A DNA stretch of 10,156 nucleotides from a bacterium (GCA_028699365.1 JAQVUQ010000063.1:1-10156), one strand, 5' to 3'. Shown: positions 1 through 7,072, numbered from the stretch's first letter. Program-made: numbers and translations. Notes: generated from the letters alone by a model not told the origin.

Positions 1-845
1 ATCTGCTGGCTCTGATCGTCGGCAGAGTCATCGATCAGCGTGATCGGGCCGAGATAAGGACACTGGAAACATCTGCCCTGGAACGTGAACTGCAGGTGGC
101 CCGCAAGGTACAGCAGAGTCTGTTGCCCAGGCGCATAGAGATAGCTCCGGGGTACGATATCGGCGCCTTTATTGCTTACACCAGGACGGTAGGGGGGGAT
201 TACTATGATGTTTTTCCGCTTGGCGAGGATGTGCTGGCACTCAGCATCGCCGATGTCTCCGGCAAAGGTATGCCGGCAGCACTGCTGGTGGCGCTTACCA
301 AATACACCATTAGGGGTAGCGCAGTTGTCAGGATTTCACCGGAGGACGTATTTCGTTCGGTCAATGACGTCATACTCTCTGCAACAACACCGTCGATGTT
401 CGTATCGGCCATTTACGGTATTCTTTTCCCTCTTGAGGGCAGGCTGGTTTATGCCAATAGCGGGCATGAGTTGCCTCTTCTCTGGAGGGCAGCCTCCGGA
501 CAGGTGCAGCGCACTCCGGCGGCCGGTGGTATAGTACTGGGTGTTACGCGGGATGTAAACCCGGTGAGGCAGGAGCTTCTCCTGGCATCGGGCGACGTGT
601 TGCTTATGTTTACGGACGGCGCCATCGAGGCTCGTGACCCTTCCGGGGCGATATACGGCAACAAGCGTCTTTACGCAGCCCTGGCCGCCAACGCTCATCT
701 CCCGGCCCAGATGATAGTGGAGAACATTAAAGATGACCTGTTCCGGTTCTCCGGAGGGAAGCTTTACGATGATATGACGCTGCTGGCATTGAAAAGGATA
801 GGCGAGGAGAGTATCACCAGCGCTCCAGAATCATCCGCCAGATAA
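1..845 (+). CDS. PP2C-type (RsbU/SpoIIE family) serine/threonine phosphatase, 5' end outside window
   Basis: The reading frame is open from the left edge, so the gene begins upstream; 280 residues are visible. The first ~40 visible residues (LLALIVGRVIDQRDR, then ELQVARKVQQSLLP) look like the end of a GAF-type sensor domain and the helix that normally joins it to an SpoIIE phosphatase domain. The phosphatase domain shows the family's metal-binding motifs in order: GGDYYD (nt 192-209), DVSGKGMPAALL (from nt 252), NSGHE (from nt 456), FTDGAIEA (from nt 609) and YDDMTLLALK (from nt 765). Enzymes of this family use Mn/Mg to dephosphorylate serine on anti-anti-sigma (STAS) proteins in partner-switching control of sigma factors. 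No STAS or anti-sigma partner gene is in the window, so the target is unknown. The last 32 bp overlap the end of the opposite protease gene. The family call is firm; the GAF domain is inferred from a fragment. Confidence 0.93.
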   Translation, partial: LLALIVGRVIDQRDRAEIRTLETSALERELQVARKVQQSLLPRRIEIAPGYDIGAFIAYTRTVGGDYYDVFPLGEDVLALSIADVSGKGMPAALLVALTKYTIRGSAVVRISPEDVFRSVNDVILSATTPSMFVSAIYGILFPLEGRLVYANSGHELPLLWRAASGQVQRTPAAGGIVLGVTRDVNPVRQELLLASGDVLLMFTDGAIEARDPSGAIYGNKRLYAALAANAHLPAQMIVENIKDDLFRFSGGKLYDDMTLLALKRIGEESITSAPESSAR

Positions 846-2067
846 CGTCTTTCAACGATGCAACCGCGGCGTCGGCGGTCGATTGCAAATCCTTGCCCGC
901 CAGAGCGGCATCGTCCGGGCCGAGTGTTGCCAGATCCCGTCCTGCGATCACTATAGTTGTCTTCCGGTCTTTGGTAAACGCTTCTACGTCTCGCATCTGC
1001 GGAGTCCCGTCCAGTGCCGTATTCAGGCGGTCGGATATCTCACCGGCACGCTGCAGGGCGGATTTGCCGTCGGCATCGGCCAGATGGAGGATGGTCCTGT
1101 CGTCTACCAGTACTTCGGCCCCGCCGCCATCCGATTTTTTACAGGTAACGATGAATTTGCCGCCGGCGTGTCGCCAACTGACAGGAATCGATCGTGCAGC
1201 CAGTTCCTGCTTTACAAGAGCAATGCGTTCATCCGAATAAGGATGAGTCTGATAAACCCCCATATTGTCCACCAGGCCCGAGGCACTTTTTGAAAGCTGT
1301 TCCAGAAAAGTCAGCAGGCCGACGGGATCGTAACCGGCGGTCATGACATACCCTATGGCGGTCTTGTCGGCTTCCTTTTCCATCTCGATACTGTAGGTGC
1401 TGGTTTTATCCATCAGCAAAAGGCTGCTCATAGTTGCCACCCGTGCATCCTGGGTCAGAATGAGGGCCGCCAGGGCGTACCAGCTATATTTGGATCCCTG
1501 CTCCTGCTGTTTCTTGCTGTGCCTGAGAATAACGTGGGCGATCTCATGGCCCAGCACTCCGGCAAGTTCATGGTCTGTACGCAACTGGCGCATAAGGGAA
1601 ACGCCGATGTAGATAAAGCCTCCGGGCAGGGCAAAGGCGTTGACTCCGACCTTCTCATCCAGAATTTTGAAATGGAATTCAAAGCGTGTGTCTCCGGTGG
1701 CCTTTACCAGACGATTGCCTATCTCCTCAAGCCGTGCCTGCATGACAGGATCCTTTACGGCCTTGTAGGCTTTATCCACTTCTTCAGCGGCAGCTTTTCC
1801 CGTTCTGGTATCTTCCGCAGCCCCGCGGTCGGTGGGGGTTGTCGGTTGTTGGTTGTTGGTTGCTGGTTTCAAGCTCCCATGCAAGTCTTGCTCGAACTCC
1901 TGGCTCCTGGCTGCTGGCTCCTGAACCTGCAAACGTGCTCCGCTGCTTAACAACTTGCTTGCACTTCCAACTTCTGCGGCAATGGTGCTCGGAACGGCCA
2001 GATGTGAGAACAAGAGCATCAGGCAGATGAATATCAGCGATGTTGTATGCCGCAAAAAGGTGTTCAC
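814..2067 (-). CDS. Exported M48-family zinc metalloprotease with extra C-terminal domain
   Basis: 417 residues from a GTG start. Residues 1-31 form a signal peptide (hydrophobic LIFICLMLLF core, likely cleavage near IAA/E). Residues 31-76 are a low-complexity linker encoded by heptamer repeat DNA. The M48 peptidase domain covers about 90-292: HEIAH at 174-178 gives two zinc-binding histidines and the catalytic glutamate, E230 in EKEAD is the likely third ligand, and NAFALPGG (143-150) and THPYSDER (274-281) are family landmarks. M48 proteins of this type (BepA/YfgC-like, often called peptidase M48 Ste24p) degrade misfolded envelope proteins. Residues ~305-417 form a second domain (VLVDDRTILHL, then SALQRAGEISDRL) that resembles, from memory, the extracytoplasmic N-terminal region of some MscS-type channels. 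No good ribosome binding site precedes the GTG, so the start is slightly uncertain. It overlaps the phosphatase gene by 32 bp tail-to-tail and diverges from murT. Confidence 0.92.
   Translation of the reverse strand: MNTFLRHTTSLIFICLMLLFSHLAVPSTIAAEVGSASKLLSSGARLQVQEPAARSQEFEQDLHGSLKPATNNQQPTTPTDRGAAEDTRTGKAAAEEVDKAYKAVKDPVMQARLEEIGNRLVKATGDTRFEFHFKILDEKVGVNAFALPGGFIYIGVSLMRQLRTDHELAGVLGHEIAHVILRHSKKQQEQGSKYSWYALAALILTQDARVATMSSLLLMDKTSTYSIEMEKEADKTAIGYVMTAGYDPVGLLTFLEQLSKSASGLVDNMGVYQTHPYSDERIALVKQELAARSIPVSWRHAGGKFIVTCKKSDGGGAEVLVDDRTILHLADADGKSALQRAGEISDRLNTALDGTPQMRDVEAFTKDRKTTIVIAGRDLATLGPDDAALAGKDLQSTADAAVASLKDVIWRMILERW
1838..1976. repeat. Heptanucleotide-repeat element inside the protease coding sequence (copy A)
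   Basis: Two runs of imperfect 7-bp tandem units are visible: GTTGTCG, GTTGTTG, GTTGTTG, GTTGCTG (1838-1865), and CTCGAAC, TCCTGGC, TCCTGGC, TGCTGGC, TCCTGAA (1891-1925). The stretch 1918-1976 continues into a non-tandem core that reappears at 7977-8036, beginning with the shared 16-mer CTCCTGAACCTGCAAA. On the minus strand the element encodes protease residues about 31-76 (ending PATNNQQPTTPTD), exactly between signal peptide and catalytic domain. The frame stays open, so the repeat is tolerated as a linker. Confidence 0.8.
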
Positions 2068-2073
2068 ATATTC

Positions 2074-2102
2074 AGGCTATCACGGAAAAACGGTCCAGTC
2101 AA
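2074..2102 (-). promoter_or_regulatory. Possible promoter of the M48 protease gene
   Basis: On the minus strand TTGACT (2097-2102) matches the -35 consensus at five of six bases and is followed, after a 17-bp spacer, by TAGCCT (2074-2079), a poor -10. The predicted transcript would begin almost at the GTG start, which would be leaderless; this fits the missing ribosome binding site but also makes the call weak. An 11-bp inverted repeat, GGAATAATTCC (2105-2115), lies just upstream and could bind a regulator of either divergent gene. Confidence 0.3.
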
Positions 2103-2170
2103 TTGGAATAATTCCCCCGGCAGCCTTTGTGCAGTTCGTATCGTTATACAATGAAACGAGGTTGAGGCCG

Positions 2171-3574
2171 TTGCTGGATCAAATACGTCTGTACGCAGGC
2201 ATTGCCGCCGGCAAGAGTGCCGCCGGATTGTGCCGCATTCTGGGAGCCGGAGGCGGTACTAATTGGCCGGGAAAACTCTCTCTGGCCATCTGCCCGGAGA
2301 TACTGTCCAGGCTCAGCCGGGAGTTTCAACGAGGCAGTATAGTGGTGACCGGCACCAACGGTAAGACTACGGCTACAAGGATGCTGGCGCACGTCTTCTC
2401 CGGGCTGGGATGGGAGATCACCAGTAACTTCACCGGTGCAAACCTGCTGGCCGGTGTAACGGCTGCCGTCGTCAGGGATGCCGGTCTTACCGGCAGGATA
2501 AAATCCGATCTGGCCCTGCTGGAAGCGGACGAAGCCAGCGTTCCCAGACTGTCGTCGGAAACCAGGCCCCGTGCCATAGTAGTTACCAATATCTTCAGAG
2601 ATCAGCTTGACCGCTATGGAGAGCTGGATAATACGGCCAGGCTTATAGGCAGGGGATTGTCGCAACTGGAAAAGGATGATTACGTTTTTCTAAATGCCGA
2701 TGATCCCTATGTGGCGGCGCTCGGCAAATCCGTCAAAGCGCGGGTAGTCTACTTCGGTATGGACTGCGATTATGAAGATGAAAACGATGAGTTCAAGATA
2801 ACCGAATCCCGTTATTGCCGGGATTGCGGCGGACGTCTCACTTACGGGAGAACCTATTACAGCCACCTGGGAACGTATATCTGTCTGCAATGCGGTCTCA
2901 AGCGTCCTGATACGTCTTTTACCGTTACAGGGCTGCAGGTAAGGGGAATCGACGGATATTCGTTCAGACTGGCTTCACCTCTGGGCCAAACAGAGCTTCG
3001 GCTTAAGTTGCCGGGATTCTACAATATCTACAATGCGCTGGCCGTTGCTGCCTGTGCCGTCACATACGGGGCCGATTTGGACCTTATCCGGGACAGGTTC
3101 GGGAGCTTCACCAGCGCTTTCGGCAGGATGGAGCGATTATCGGTCAATGGAAGGAAGGTCTATATTGTCCTGGTAAAGAATCCTGTAGGCCTGAATGAAG
3201 CTCTGCATACGGTTGTGGAATCCGGGCTGGCCGGGCATGTAATGATAGCCATCAACGATAATTTTGCCGACGGGCGTGACGTTTCCTGGCTGTGGGACGG
3301 AGGCTTTGAGATGCTGGGACGTGACGGAGTTGCCGGAAGAAAGATTATTGTTTCCGGTATCAGGGCCGAGGATATGGCCTTGAGACTCAAATACGCCGGT
3401 CTGGACAGCGGTATCGTGGAGATGGATAAGGATATAGGCAGAGCGATGGACACCATAATCGCTGCTGCTCCGGAGGGTTACACAGTCTGTATTATGTGTA
3501 CCTATACGGCCATGCTTACCCTGAGAGGCGTTATGGAACGTCGCGGCTATTTAAGTCGATACTGGGAGGCCTGA
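2171..3574 (+). CDS. murT: MurT: lipid II isoglutaminyl synthase, Mur-ligase-like subunit
   Basis: About 467 residues from the TTG at 2171. With GatD it amidates the D-glutamate of the lipid II stem peptide to D-isoglutamine, using ATP and glutamine-derived ammonia at the inner face of the membrane. Visible landmarks: N-terminal AGIAAGK and GRxGGG-like LGAGGGTNWPGK; P-loop VTGTNGKTT (Lys ~65); LEADEAS; NIFRDQLDRYGE; a four-cysteine zinc ribbon (CRDC at 216-219, CLQC at 238-241) inserted in the Mur-ligase middle domain, as known for MurT; and NDNFADGRDVSWLWD (~362-376) in the C-terminal MurT-specific domain. The frame is open further upstream to 1955, but that part lies across the divergent protease start and has no MurT similarity. 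TTG 2171 has AGG-rich sequence at 2157-2167 and gives the expected N-terminus; TTG 2162 is possible. The stop is 4 bp before gatD, so the two are co-transcribed. Confidence 0.94.
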   Translation: MLDQIRLYAGIAAGKSAAGLCRILGAGGGTNWPGKLSLAICPEILSRLSREFQRGSIVVTGTNGKTTATRMLAHVFSGLGWEITSNFTGANLLAGVTAAVVRDAGLTGRIKSDLALLEADEASVPRLSSETRPRAIVVTNIFRDQLDRYGELDNTARLIGRGLSQLEKDDYVFLNADDPYVAALGKSVKARVVYFGMDCDYEDENDEFKITESRYCRDCGGRLTYGRTYYSHLGTYICLQCGLKRPDTSFTVTGLQVRGIDGYSFRLASPLGQTELRLKLPGFYNIYNALAVAACAVTYGADLDLIRDRFGSFTSAFGRMERLSVNGRKVYIVLVKNPVGLNEALHTVVESGLAGHVMIAINDNFADGRDVSWLWDGGFEMLGRDGVAGRKIIVSGIRAEDMALRLKYAGLDSGIVEMDKDIGRAMDTIIAAAPEGYTVCIMCTYTAMLTLRGVMERRGYLSRYWEA

Positions 3575-3578
3575 CTCA

Positions 3579-4319
3579 ATGCATCTGAGGATATGCCACC
3601 TTTACCCTGATCTCATGAACCTCTACGGTGACGGCGGGAACGTTCTGGCCGTGCTGCAGCGCTGCCGGTGGAGGGGCATAGAGACCGATGTTTCAGGTGT
3701 GTCGCTGGGTGATGTTTTAGATTTCAGGCGCTTCGATATAATCTTCATGGGTGGTGGCCAGGACAGCGAACAGCGCGCCGTAGCTGCCGATCTGCAGATG
3801 AAAAAGGGCGAGAGTATCAGGGAGACGGTCGAGGACGGGGCTGTAGTGCTGACCATTTGCGGAGGCTACCAGCTTTTCGGGCAATCATATACTACGGCTG
3901 AAGGTGAGGAGTTGCCCGGTATAGGAGTATTTGATGCTCGTACTTTCCCCGGCAAGGGCCGGCTGACAGGTAATGTTGTGGTGGAGAGCCTTACGGGAGA
4001 TAATGATGGTACTCTGGTGGGTTTTGAGAATCACGGCGGTCGCACCTATCTGGGACCGGATACCGAGCCCATAGGCAGAGTGCTGATAGGCGGCGGCAAC
4101 AATGGAGAGGACGGTTTGGAGGGCGGGCGTTATCTCAATGCCTACGGAACCTACCTGCACGGATCGCTGTTGCCGAAGAACCCCCGGTTTGCCGACAGGC
4201 TTATTGAAGCCGCCTTGACTCGGCGTTATGGCAGCATGGAACTGACTCCGCTGGACGATATGCTGGAGCATATCGCTCATAAAGCAGCCGTAAGGCGTGC
4301 CGGACAGACCAGGAGATGA
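3579..4319 (+). CDS. gatD: GatD: lipid II isoglutaminyl synthase, glutamine amidotransferase subunit
   Basis: 246 residues, the normal length for GatD. It is a class I (CobB/CobQ-like) glutaminase that supplies ammonia to MurT for amidation of the peptidoglycan stem peptide. The nucleophile is Cys94 in LTICGGYQLFG, the same residue number as in the Staphylococcus aureus enzyme. His194 in NAYGTYLHGSLLPKNP is the second catalytic residue, and Arg128 (GKGRLTGN) sits where the family binds glutamine. The N-terminal LYPDLMNLYGDGGN and MGGGQD motifs are diagnostic. The ATG has a clear GGGAGG (3564-3569) 9 bp upstream, placed in the last codons of murT, which suggests coupled translation. No intrinsic terminator is visible after the stop. 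Confidence 0.95.
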   Translation: MHLRICHLYPDLMNLYGDGGNVLAVLQRCRWRGIETDVSGVSLGDVLDFRRFDIIFMGGGQDSEQRAVAADLQMKKGESIRETVEDGAVVLTICGGYQLFGQSYTTAEGEELPGIGVFDARTFPGKGRLTGNVVVESLTGDNDGTLVGFENHGGRTYLGPDTEPIGRVLIGGGNNGEDGLEGGRYLNAYGTYLHGSLLPKNPRFADRLIEAALTRRYGSMELTPLDDMLEHIAHKAAVRRAGQTRR

Positions 4320-4396
4320 TTGGATCATTACATGAAACTACGCTCTTTAGCGGATGTTTTATCTCGAAGGCTCCAGGGTATTAAGATTGCAACGTG

Positions 4397-4430
4397 TTGT
4401 AAAGGCGATTTGTATCGTTATGTTGATACA
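4397..4430 (+). promoter_or_regulatory. Possible promoter with inverted-repeat operator ahead of the YeaQ/PRC genes
   Basis: TTGTAA (4397-4402), a 16-bp spacer and TATGTT (4419-4424) form a moderate sigma-A-type promoter, each hexamer matching four of six bases. The -10 lies in the centre of a perfect inverted repeat, TGTATC-N8-GATACA (4411-4430), a typical repressor position. The rest of the 153-bp gap between gatD and the next gene shows nothing else convincing. Promoter and operator are inferred from pattern only. Confidence 0.4.
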
Positions 4431-4472
4431 GGCGGATTTTGCCGGTAAACAGAGATAAGGCGGTGATGGATA

Positions 4473-4757
4473 ATGCCTGTCGTTTCATCTAATCTTTCAT
4501 GGATTATCGAGGCTATCGTCGGTCTGGTTATGGGGGTTCTGATTCATCTGGGATTGCGTAATGCCAATGCCCTGGAGACATTGGGGACACTTATCGTAGG
4601 TGCCGCCGGTGCCATTGCCGGTTCAAAACTGGTTCCTCTGGGACCGGTCTATCTGGGTGTGCACTGGATACCCGCAATTATCGGCGGCTTGCTGCTGGCA
4701 TTGATCTGGGAGCTTCTCTTCCAGGGCAACAGGAGTTCCCGTGTCATCGGCAGTTAG
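4473..4757 (+). CDS. GlsB/YeaQ/YmgE-family small membrane protein
   Basis: 94 residues with three hydrophobic helices at about 9-27, 35-55 and 64-84, separated by short polar loops. The glycine-rich second and third helices (GTLIVGAAGAIAGSKL, IPAIIGGLLLALIWELLF) fit the family called transglycosylase-associated protein, GlsB/YeaQ/YmgE. Members are small inner-membrane proteins often induced by general or envelope stress; their biochemical role is not settled. The ATG at 4473 has AAGGCGG-type sequence at 4457-4463 as a somewhat distant ribosome binding site. The PRC-barrel gene follows after 36 bp on the same strand, so the two probably form a unit. The first helix is longer and less typical than in the usual family, so membership is likely rather than certain. 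Confidence 0.8.
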   Translation: MPVVSSNLSWIIEAIVGLVMGVLIHLGLRNANALETLGTLIVGAAGAIAGSKLVPLGPVYLGVHWIPAIIGGLLLALIWELLFQGNRSSRVIGS

Positions 4758-4793
4758 GTGAGAGTTCTCACCGGAAAGGGAGGGATTAGATTT

Positions 4794-6074
4794 ATGATGC
4801 GAGGTAAAGAGATAACAGGTTTGCCTGTCTACGATGCCTCTGAAGGCAAAAAACTGGGTAGCATAAAGGACATTGTGCTGGATATCGACAGCAGGAAGGT
4901 TATGGGATTTACAGTGGACACGGGAGGTCTCTTCGGCCCCGGACACAAGGTGCTGCCGATGGAGGAGATCAAGAGTATAGGGCCGGATGCGGTAATGGTA
5001 TCCGACAAAACGCATGCCGTACTGCACGATGAGAACAGAGAGCCTGGTATCAAGAAGATACTGGAAGAGGGGCATAGCGTATACGGCAAGAAAATTTTGA
5101 CCAGAAGCGGCAAGGAACTGGGCGCTGTTTCCGATATTATGGTAGACACTGACAGCGGGGTCGTCAGCGGTTATGAAATCAGCGGTGGTGTAGCCAGAGA
5201 TATCGGCAGAGGACGCCCTGTTGTGCCGATGATGGATGATTTTACTGCTGGTGAGGACGCTATCGTAGTGCCCGACGAAACTGAAAAACGCATGGAAGAG
5301 AGTGTCGGCGGCTTGGCCGGTGCCTATGAAAGCACTAAAGAGAAAGCCGGTGAACTGGCAGAGAAGGGCAAAGGGCGTGTACAACAACAGTACGGAGAAA
5401 CCAGGGAGCGGGTTGAAACCACAGTATCCAAGGGCAAAGAGCGTTTGGAAACCGAGGAGGTAGAGGCAGCCAAAGGTCGTATTGCCGGTTATGAGGTCAC
5501 TGCCGATGACGGTACCGTGATAGTAAGTAAGGGACAAGAAGTAGATGATGCAGTTATCGACAGAGCCAGACAGTACGGCAAGGTTCATCAGGTGGCAATG
5601 TCCTCCGGTGTTACAGGTTTTCAGGAGAAATACGAGGAATACGGCAAGGCGGCTACAGACCAGATCGGGCGTGCTGAAGAGGAGTTGCTGCTGGGCCGTA
5701 CTGCCGGACAGAAAGTCACCGATAGAGAAGGCAATGTAATAGTCAATGATGGAGATAAGATAGAGTTCGATTCCATGCAACGGGCACGGCAGGCAGGAGT
5801 TATGGGGGACTTGATAGCCGCAGCGGGTATAGCCGGCGCCAGATCGTGGTGGGAATCGATCAGGAATAGCGTTACGCATTACCGTGAGCGTGGAGAACAT
5901 GCCAGCGCCAGGGCATCGCAAAGGCGTTTTCTGGTAGGCAGGATTTCCGATACGGAAGTTAGCGGTAAGAACGGCGAAGTTATCATCCGCGAAGGCGAAG
6001 TGATCACTCCCATAATGGTGGAAAAGGCCAAGGATGCGAATAAGCTGGCGGAGATCAGGGTGAGGCCGGAATAA
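4794..6074 (+). CDS. PRC-barrel protein with two barrels, a charged linker and three C-terminal repeats
   Basis: 426 residues from ATG 4794, which follows GGGAGG (4778-4783) by 10 bp; the in-frame GTG at 4758 lacks a site and adds non-conserved residues. PRC-barrel 1 spans about 3-75 (GLPVYDASEGKKLGSIKDI) and barrel 2 about 95-161 (KKILTRSGKELGAVSDIMVD). PRC barrels are small beta-barrels first seen in the photosynthetic reaction centre H subunit and in RimM; in non-photosynthetic bacteria they are usually of unknown function. Residues 170-225 are a charged, probably helical or coiled-coil linker (KEKAGELAEKGKGRVQQQYG). The C-terminal half holds three copies of a ~45-residue unit at about 226-271, 299-345 and 379-424, with pattern GR.xG..V....G.VIV..G..I....I..A. 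No signal peptide is seen, so it is cytoplasmic or held at the membrane by its YeaQ-like neighbour. Its role is unknown; envelope or stress association is inferred. Confidence 0.9.
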   Translation: MMRGKEITGLPVYDASEGKKLGSIKDIVLDIDSRKVMGFTVDTGGLFGPGHKVLPMEEIKSIGPDAVMVSDKTHAVLHDENREPGIKKILEEGHSVYGKKILTRSGKELGAVSDIMVDTDSGVVSGYEISGGVARDIGRGRPVVPMMDDFTAGEDAIVVPDETEKRMEESVGGLAGAYESTKEKAGELAEKGKGRVQQQYGETRERVETTVSKGKERLETEEVEAAKGRIAGYEVTADDGTVIVSKGQEVDDAVIDRARQYGKVHQVAMSSGVTGFQEKYEEYGKAATDQIGRAEEELLLGRTAGQKVTDREGNVIVNDGDKIEFDSMQRARQAGVMGDLIAAAGIAGARSWWESIRNSVTHYRERGEHASARASQRRFLVGRISDTEVSGKNGEVIIREGEVITPIMVEKAKDANKLAEIRVRPE

Positions 6075-6084
6075 CCGGCCTCAC
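6060..6084. terminator. Hairpin between convergent PRC-barrel gene and cysK
   Basis: GTGAGGCCGG (6060-6069) and CCGGCCTCAC (6075-6084) form a perfect 10-bp stem with a 5-nt loop, AATAA, which contains the TAA stop of the PRC-barrel gene. It lies 15 bp beyond the cysK stop on the other strand and could end both transcripts. Neither side has a clear T tract, so it may act as an RNA 3' end stabiliser rather than an intrinsic terminator. Confidence 0.55.
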
Positions 6085-6099
6085 CGGCATTTGGGGATA

Positions 6100-7017
6100 T
6101 TATATGAAGAGGCTGGTGCTGAGATAGCGTTCTCCTCCGTCGGGAAGGAGGACCACGGCCAGTTTATCTTTGCTATCCGGCCGTTTGCAAATCCGCAACG
6201 CGGCCCATAACGCTGCTCCCGAGGAGATGCCTGCCAGCAGGCCCTCCTCACGCGGCATACGCCTGGCAGTTTCCATGGCGGCATCGTCTTCCACGGTTAC
6301 GACTTCATCTATAATACCCCTGTTCAACACTTCAGGAATGAAATTGGCGCCTATGCCCTGAATCTGATGACCTCCGGGATAACCTCTGCTCAGTAAAGGA
6401 GACGCCGCCGGTTCCACGGCAACAATCCGTATGGAAGGCTTCAATTCCTTAAGTCGCTCGCCTACACCGGTAATGGTGCCGCCCGTGCCCACTCCCGCTA
6501 TGAAGATATCGACCTGACCGTCGGTATCCTCCCATATCTCTTCGGCTGTAGTGCGGCGATGCATCTCAGGGTTGGCCGGGTTGGCAAATTGCTGCGGCAT
6601 GTAAGCACCCTGCTCATTGACAATGGCCTCGGCTCTATCCAGTGCTCCACGCATCCCCTCTGTCCCGGGTGTCAGGATGATCTCGGCACCGTAAGCTTTC
6701 AACAGCTTTCGACGCTCAATGCTCATGCTGTCCGGCATGGTCAGAATGAGCCTGTACCCTTTGGCGGCGCAGACCATGGCCAGGCCTATGCCGGTATTGC
6801 CGCTGGTGGGTTCTACCAGCAGATCTCCCGGGTGTATAAGGCCTTTGCGCTCCGCATCCTCTACCATGGCCAGTGCTATCCTGTCCTTGACGCTGCCGCC
6901 GGGATTCCAGATCTCTACTTTGGCCGCCAGCGTGCCTCTGCAGCCTTGTGAGATGCGGTTGAGGCGAAGCAGAGGCGTCTTCCCGATCAATGCCGTAACA
7001 TCTGAAGCGATATTCAT
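6100..7017 (-). CDS. cysK: Cysteine synthase (O-acetylserine sulfhydrylase)
   Basis: 305 residues, the usual CysK length. It is a PLP enzyme that makes L-cysteine from O-acetylserine and sulfide in the cytoplasm. Lys44 in NPGGSVKDR is the PLP-binding lysine; SGNTG (72-76) binds the substrate carboxylate; GVGTGGT (175-181) holds the cofactor phosphate; QGIGANF (220-226) and GISSGAA (263-269) are further active-site loops. TPLLRLN and [11 protein letters not shown] frame the domain at either end. The ATG is preceded by GGAGG with 5-bp spacing (minus strand). No cysE lies in the window, so the gene is probably monocistronic, ending at the shared hairpin. Related beta-synthases (CysM, cystathionine beta-synthase) are possible but the [19 protein letters not shown] stretch and length favour CysK. 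Confidence 0.94.
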   Translation of the reverse strand: MNIASDVTALIGKTPLLRLNRISQGCRGTLAAKVEIWNPGGSVKDRIALAMVEDAERKGLIHPGDLLVEPTSGNTGIGLAMVCAAKGYRLILTMPDSMSIERRKLLKAYGAEIILTPGTEGMRGALDRAEAIVNEQGAYMPQQFANPANPEMHRRTTAEEIWEDTDGQVDIFIAGVGTGGTITGVGERLKELKPSIRIVAVEPAASPLLSRGYPGGHQIQGIGANFIPEVLNRGIIDEVVTVEDDAAMETARRMPREEGLLAGISSGAALWAALRICKRPDSKDKLAVVLLPDGGERYLSTSLFI

Positions 7018-7038
7018 GAAAACCTCCGGAACGATTGA

Positions 7039-7061
7039 TTGTCAGTGTAATTACCGGACAA
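7039..7061. promoter_or_regulatory. Inverted repeat downstream of the cysK promoter, possible operator
   Basis: TTGTC-N13-GACAA (7039-7043 and 7057-7061) encloses the perfect 8-bp palindrome GTAATTAC (7047-7054). It lies just past the predicted cysK transcription start, a repressor position. Read on the minus strand, GGTAAT occurs three times in this control region (near 7055, 7112 and 7129). A cysteine regulator of the Rrf2 family (CymR-like) is a plausible binder, but the motif was not matched to a known consensus. Confidence 0.4.
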
Positions 7062-7072
7062 TTGCTGTGAAT

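Noticed and set aside
1519-1950. Open frame of 143 codons on the plus strand
   Set aside because: It is antisense to the M48 protease, runs through the heptamer repeats, and has no recognisable domain.
1838-1976. CRISPR-like array
   Set aside because: Units are only 7 bp and contiguous, with no spacers of constant length and no cas gene.
1955-2170. Longer murT start at 1955
   Set aside because: It would overlap the start and signal-peptide region of the divergent protease gene, cross both promoter regions, and add 72 residues unlike MurT N-termini.
4332-4448. Small 38-codon frame between gatD and the YeaQ-like gene
   Set aside because: The nearest AGGAG is 16 bp from the ATG, the product has no recognisable feature, and the frame crosses the putative promoter of the next unit.
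4758-4793. GTG at 4758 as start of the PRC-barrel gene
   Set aside because: It directly follows the upstream stop codon without its own ribosome binding site, whereas ATG 4794 has GGGAGG 10 bp upstream.
4623-5921. Long open frame of 432 codons on the minus strand
   Set aside because: It lies entirely opposite the PRC-barrel and YeaQ-like genes, which have recognisable domains and ribosome binding sites; its product shows no family features and its start lies inside the other gene.
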